A stretch of DNA of 64,000 nucleotides. Origin: an uncultured bacterium (GTDB lineage: Bacteria; Myxococcota_A; Bradymonadia; UBA7976; VGTA01). The position numbers and the translations under genes were made by a program. The DNA lies in the NCBI GenBank assembly GCA_943788935.1, contig CALSSE010000012.1, positions 1-64,000 of the forward strand, written 5' to 3'. The notes beneath the pieces were generated by a model. It made no database searches. It was not told the DNA's origin and worked only from the letters and a program-made list of their open reading frames with translations. Of the stretch, positions 61,818 through 64,000 are shown one piece after another (position 1 is the stretch's first letter; each line of letters starts with the position of its first letter).

Positions 61818-63056
61818 TCAGTGGACACTATGATCTGCTGTTTTGCCGTTCTGCAAGCTCACTTTAACTCGGAGAAGACCATAATCAGCGCCTAATAAGC
61901 TCAACCATCCTGATTCACAGATCACTCGATGTGTTGAAGAGGGTAGGTTGAGTTGATAAATAACTCTCAGAGGAGCGCTCTCTCTCACGGGTGATGTCAT
62001 ACGACCATCGTGTCTCGATGATGGAGGACCATAGATGACTCTCACACCTTCTGTCGTCGCGATCACGATCGAACGCTCCGAGAGTACACAGAGACTCTTT
62101 AGGGGAGCTGTGGGGATCCGCTGAGCACCCCATTGCAGTACTAGAGCTTCCTTACCTCCTCTCAGCGCTCTCCCTGAGATGGGAGCGAGGAGATCTCTGG
62201 AGGGGGAGCTCTGAATATAAGGGGCTCCAATAAGACGTGCAGGTCCTCTAAATAGAGAGAGAGGCCAGACTTTTAAGCCTCCGGTATGAGCACTAGAGAG
62301 CCACCAGGCGTTTCCATCTCTTGAGGCGCTGAGGAGTTGGTCAGGGAGATCATTCGGTAAATGCTCCCTCCTCGGTTTAAGACCTTGTGTCCATGTCCAA
62401 AGACCGGTATCGCTGGCGATGACATAGGTGGTCGGTCTCTGAGTGGTGGTCGGTCTCTGAGTGGTGATCGGTCTCTGAGTGGTGATCGGTCTCTGAGTAT
62501 TGATTTTATTCTGGATTCTCATCATCTGCGAGCGATGAGTGATGGGTGTCATATCGTGGAGTCCTGTCATCCGCCGACGAGTCTCTTGACCCCATTGCCA
62601 CTGAGTAGGGGTAATGGTGAGTGTCTCTCCATGCCATATCAGACTCAGTGAACGCTGAGTTTGGAGCGATATCCATTCTTTCTCGCTCGCACAAGAGGCA
62701 CCCGCTTCGATAAAGATCTCAGAGAGCTTTGCGGTAGTCGCTCCTTGGGGAGGTAGAGCAGTCCCCTCGATGACTCTAGAGAGTTGAGGAAGAGATGACC
62801 TCTCTGTCCGCTTTAGACGATCATTTAGGTAAGAGAGTCGAACCCAGCCATATCTCTTACGAAGATAGATATGATCTGCGGTGAGGCAAGCGGCAATAAA
62901 ATGCCCTCCAATTTGCTTGACCACTTCTAACTTAATCGGAACGATCGCTCTAGAGCCACAGCCAAAGGTAAGGTTGAGAGAGAGAATGAGGAGGAGATAC
63001 AGAGAGGTTATGCCGCGATGGCTCCTTTTGTGTATCCATAATTGTCTCCATCTCAA
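61818..63056 (-). CDS. Lipoprotein with propeller-like repeats, function unknown
   Basis: This 412-residue protein begins with a basic n-region and lipobox LTFGC. The mature part has repeated beta-strand segments suggesting a propeller (YVIASDTGLWTWTQG, DGNAWWLSSAHTGGLKVWP, IVIATTEGVRVIYG). A Thr/Pro/Arg/Gln repeat (TQRPITTQRPTT) from a 15-bp DNA repeat around 62428-62505 lies in the middle. No family is recognised. Its ATG overlaps the stop of the upstream glycosyltransferase gene (ATGA), so they are co-translated. Confidence 0.75.
   Translation of the reverse strand: MRWRQLWIHKRSHRGITSLYLLLILSLNLTFGCGSRAIVPIKLEVVKQIGGHFIAACLTADHIYLRKRYGWVRLSYLNDRLKRTERSSLPQLSRVIEGTALPPQGATTAKLSEIFIEAGASCASEKEWISLQTQRSLSLIWHGETLTITPTQWQWGQETRRRMTGLHDMTPITHRSQMMRIQNKINTQRPITTQRPITTQRPTTTQRPTTYVIASDTGLWTWTQGLKPRREHLPNDLPDQLLSASRDGNAWWLSSAHTGGLKVWPLSLFRGPARLIGAPYIQSSPSRDLLAPISGRALRGGKEALVLQWGAQRIPTAPLKSLCVLSERSIVIATTEGVRVIYGPPSSRHDGRMTSPVRESAPLRVIYQLNLPSSTHRVICESGWLSLLGADYGLLRVKVSLQNGKTADHSVH
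62428..62505 (-). repeat. 15-bp in-frame repeat encoding Thr-Gln-Arg-Pro units
   Basis: Units near GGTCTCTGAGTGGTG repeat five times on the plus strand, giving TQRPT or TQRPI peptides on the coding strand. The unit length keeps the frame. Confidence 0.85.
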
Positions 63057-64000
63057 AACGGCTCAAAGACCTCTCTTGGACGAGGTGAAACTTCTCTGTC
63101 ATCATCAGTAGAGGGACTTGTCTGCTCGATCGGAACAGAGGGGTCATCAGTCTCTGAGTCTAATTTGATCTCTGCGCGGCGCTCCCACAGAGAGGTAGGA
63201 GTGATCGAGGTCCACTCATCCTTGGTAAGATGCTTTTTCTTCACCAAAAGTTTTAAGAGCCGATTGACACGATTAGTATAGGCTCTAGAGAAGCGCTTTC
63301 TTTCGAAGAATTTAGCATAGAGTCGTGGCCCTGGCAGAAGTCTTGTGATCGCGCTAACCTCTTCGGGGATCAGATCTATCGGCGCCTTATTGAAGTAATG
63401 CTTCGCCGCTTCTTTAATACCAAATAGGTCAGGGCCAAACTCTACAATATTGAGATAGAGTGTGATCAATTCATCTTTACTCATCTTTTTCTCAATGAGC
63501 CAAGCGAGGCAAACTTCTTCAAGTTTACGGCTGAGAGTTTTATTACGATGTAAATACAGGTTCTTAATGAGCTGCATGGTGAGCGTCGAGCCACCTCTGA
63601 CAAAGCGACCTTCTTTGAGATTACGCACGAGAGAGCCGCGAAGATGAAAGAGACTGATTCCTCCATGTTTATAAAAGCCGCCATCTTCTTGAGAAATGAC
63701 GGATTTAGGGAGCAGTGCAGGCATCTCGTCTAGCTCTACCCAGCGCTCAGTTTCTGGGCCGCTGACGCGAGTGTATATCTCTCCATTGGGCATCTCGAAT
63801 CGAGTATCAAAACTCCCTTTGAGCGACTGGAAGTCGATCTCTTCATTAAAGGAGAGTACTTTTAAACGTCGTAAGCGTGGTCTGAACTTAAGTACCGTTT
63901 TATCAAGCTGCGCAAAATCGAGATCGATCCGACCGCTGAACCCTAAGCGACCAGCGAGCTCAACAGGTTGGAGATGAGGCATGAGTCCGTCAGGGATAGA
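63053..64000 (-). CDS. Peptidoglycan glycosyltransferase (GT51), 5' end outside window
   Basis: The frame stays open through base 64000 (upstream codons read Ser-Ile-Pro-Asp-Gly-Leu before the apparent ATG at 63982), so the start lies outside. The visible part begins with a beta-rich AsmA-like stretch (HLQPVELAGRLGFSGRIDLDF). The GT51 domain follows: catalytic Glu in SQEDGGFYKHGG, RGGSTLTMQLIKNLYL, RKLEEVCLAWLIEKKMSKDELITLYLNIVEFG and AAKHYFNK. It polymerises glycan strands from lipid II. No transpeptidase domain follows, so it is a monofunctional (MtgA-like) enzyme with an unusual N-terminal part. The 3' end overlaps the lipoprotein gene by 4 bp. Confidence 0.88.
   Translation of the reverse strand, partial: SIPDGLMPHLQPVELAGRLGFSGRIDLDFAQLDKTVLKFRPRLRRLKVLSFNEEIDFQSLKGSFDTRFEMPNGEIYTRVSGPETERWVELDEMPALLPKSVISQEDGGFYKHGGISLFHLRGSLVRNLKEGRFVRGGSTLTMQLIKNLYLHRNKTLSRKLEEVCLAWLIEKKMSKDELITLYLNIVEFGPDLFGIKEAAKHYFNKAPIDLIPEEVSAITRLLPGPRLYAKFFERKRFSRAYTNRVNRLLKLLVKKKHLTKDEWTSITPTSLWERRAEIKLDSETDDPSVPIEQTSPSTDDDREVSPRPREVFEPF

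Overview
The window looks like chromosomal DNA from a myxobacterium-like delta-proteobacterial lineage, most plausibly Myxococcota or Bradymonadota; this is inference from gene content and I could run no search. GC content is near one half by eye. The signs are Hanks-type Ser/Thr kinases, including pseudokinases and a kinase-receiver fusion; many lipoproteins; large secreted proteins with thrombospondin type 3 calcium repeats, MopE-type metal-binding repeats and Cys-rich repeats; and C-terminal tails with a Cys, a hydrophobic stretch and Arg residues that resemble MYXO-CTERM sorting tags. No tRNA, rRNA, CRISPR array, prophage or insertion sequence was found.

Layout. 1-2.1 kb: a minus-strand pseudokinase reading frame broken by two homopolymer frameshifts and running off the left edge, plus a small basic secreted protein. 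2.3-8.05 kb: a divergent pair of large Cys-rich surface proteins, each followed by a tandem array that starts on its own stop codon. 8.1-10.2 kb: ribosomal protein S20 and a lipoprotein. 10.6-14.4 kb: grpE-dnaK-dnaJ. 14.4-20.2 kb: a MoxR ATPase, topoisomerase I, and a MoaC-acetyltransferase fusion. 20.2-28.6 kb: minus-strand genes for a transglutaminase-like lipoprotein, a BNR-type protein, a Ser/Thr kinase, a secreted unknown and a pseudokinase-FGE membrane protein. 28.8-32 kb: a small secreted protein and an ABC transporter operon. 32-38.7 kb: an FGE-type lipoprotein, a kinase-receiver fusion, an acyl-CoA dehydrogenase, a small lipoprotein and a PilZ-like protein. 38.9-43.2 kb: a very long reading frame that appears to join two exported proteins. 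43.4-47.4 kb: a CbpA-like J protein, MoeA, an RluB-like pseudouridine synthase and a hydrolase. 47.4-55 kb: a 2549-residue surface protein with about fifteen Ig-like repeats and a C-type-lectin-like insert. 55.3-64 kb: a P450-fold protein lacking the heme cysteine, SecA, a DmdC/FadE-type acyl-CoA dehydrogenase behind a FadR-like operator, a lipoprotein, and a peptidoglycan glycosyltransferase cut by the right edge.

How the genes work together. Housekeeping genes (protein folding, translocation, DNA topology, molybdenum cofactor, rRNA modification) sit among lineage-specific envelope and signalling genes. MoaC and MoeA are both molybdenum-cofactor enzymes. Several exported proteins share the same modules (TSP3, MopE, Cys-rich repeats, low-complexity linker, sorting tag), which suggests a common surface-display route whose protease is not encoded here. 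The most unusual items are the Cys-less P450, the MoaC-GNAT fusion, the stop-codon-anchored tandem arrays and the read-through join of two exported proteins.
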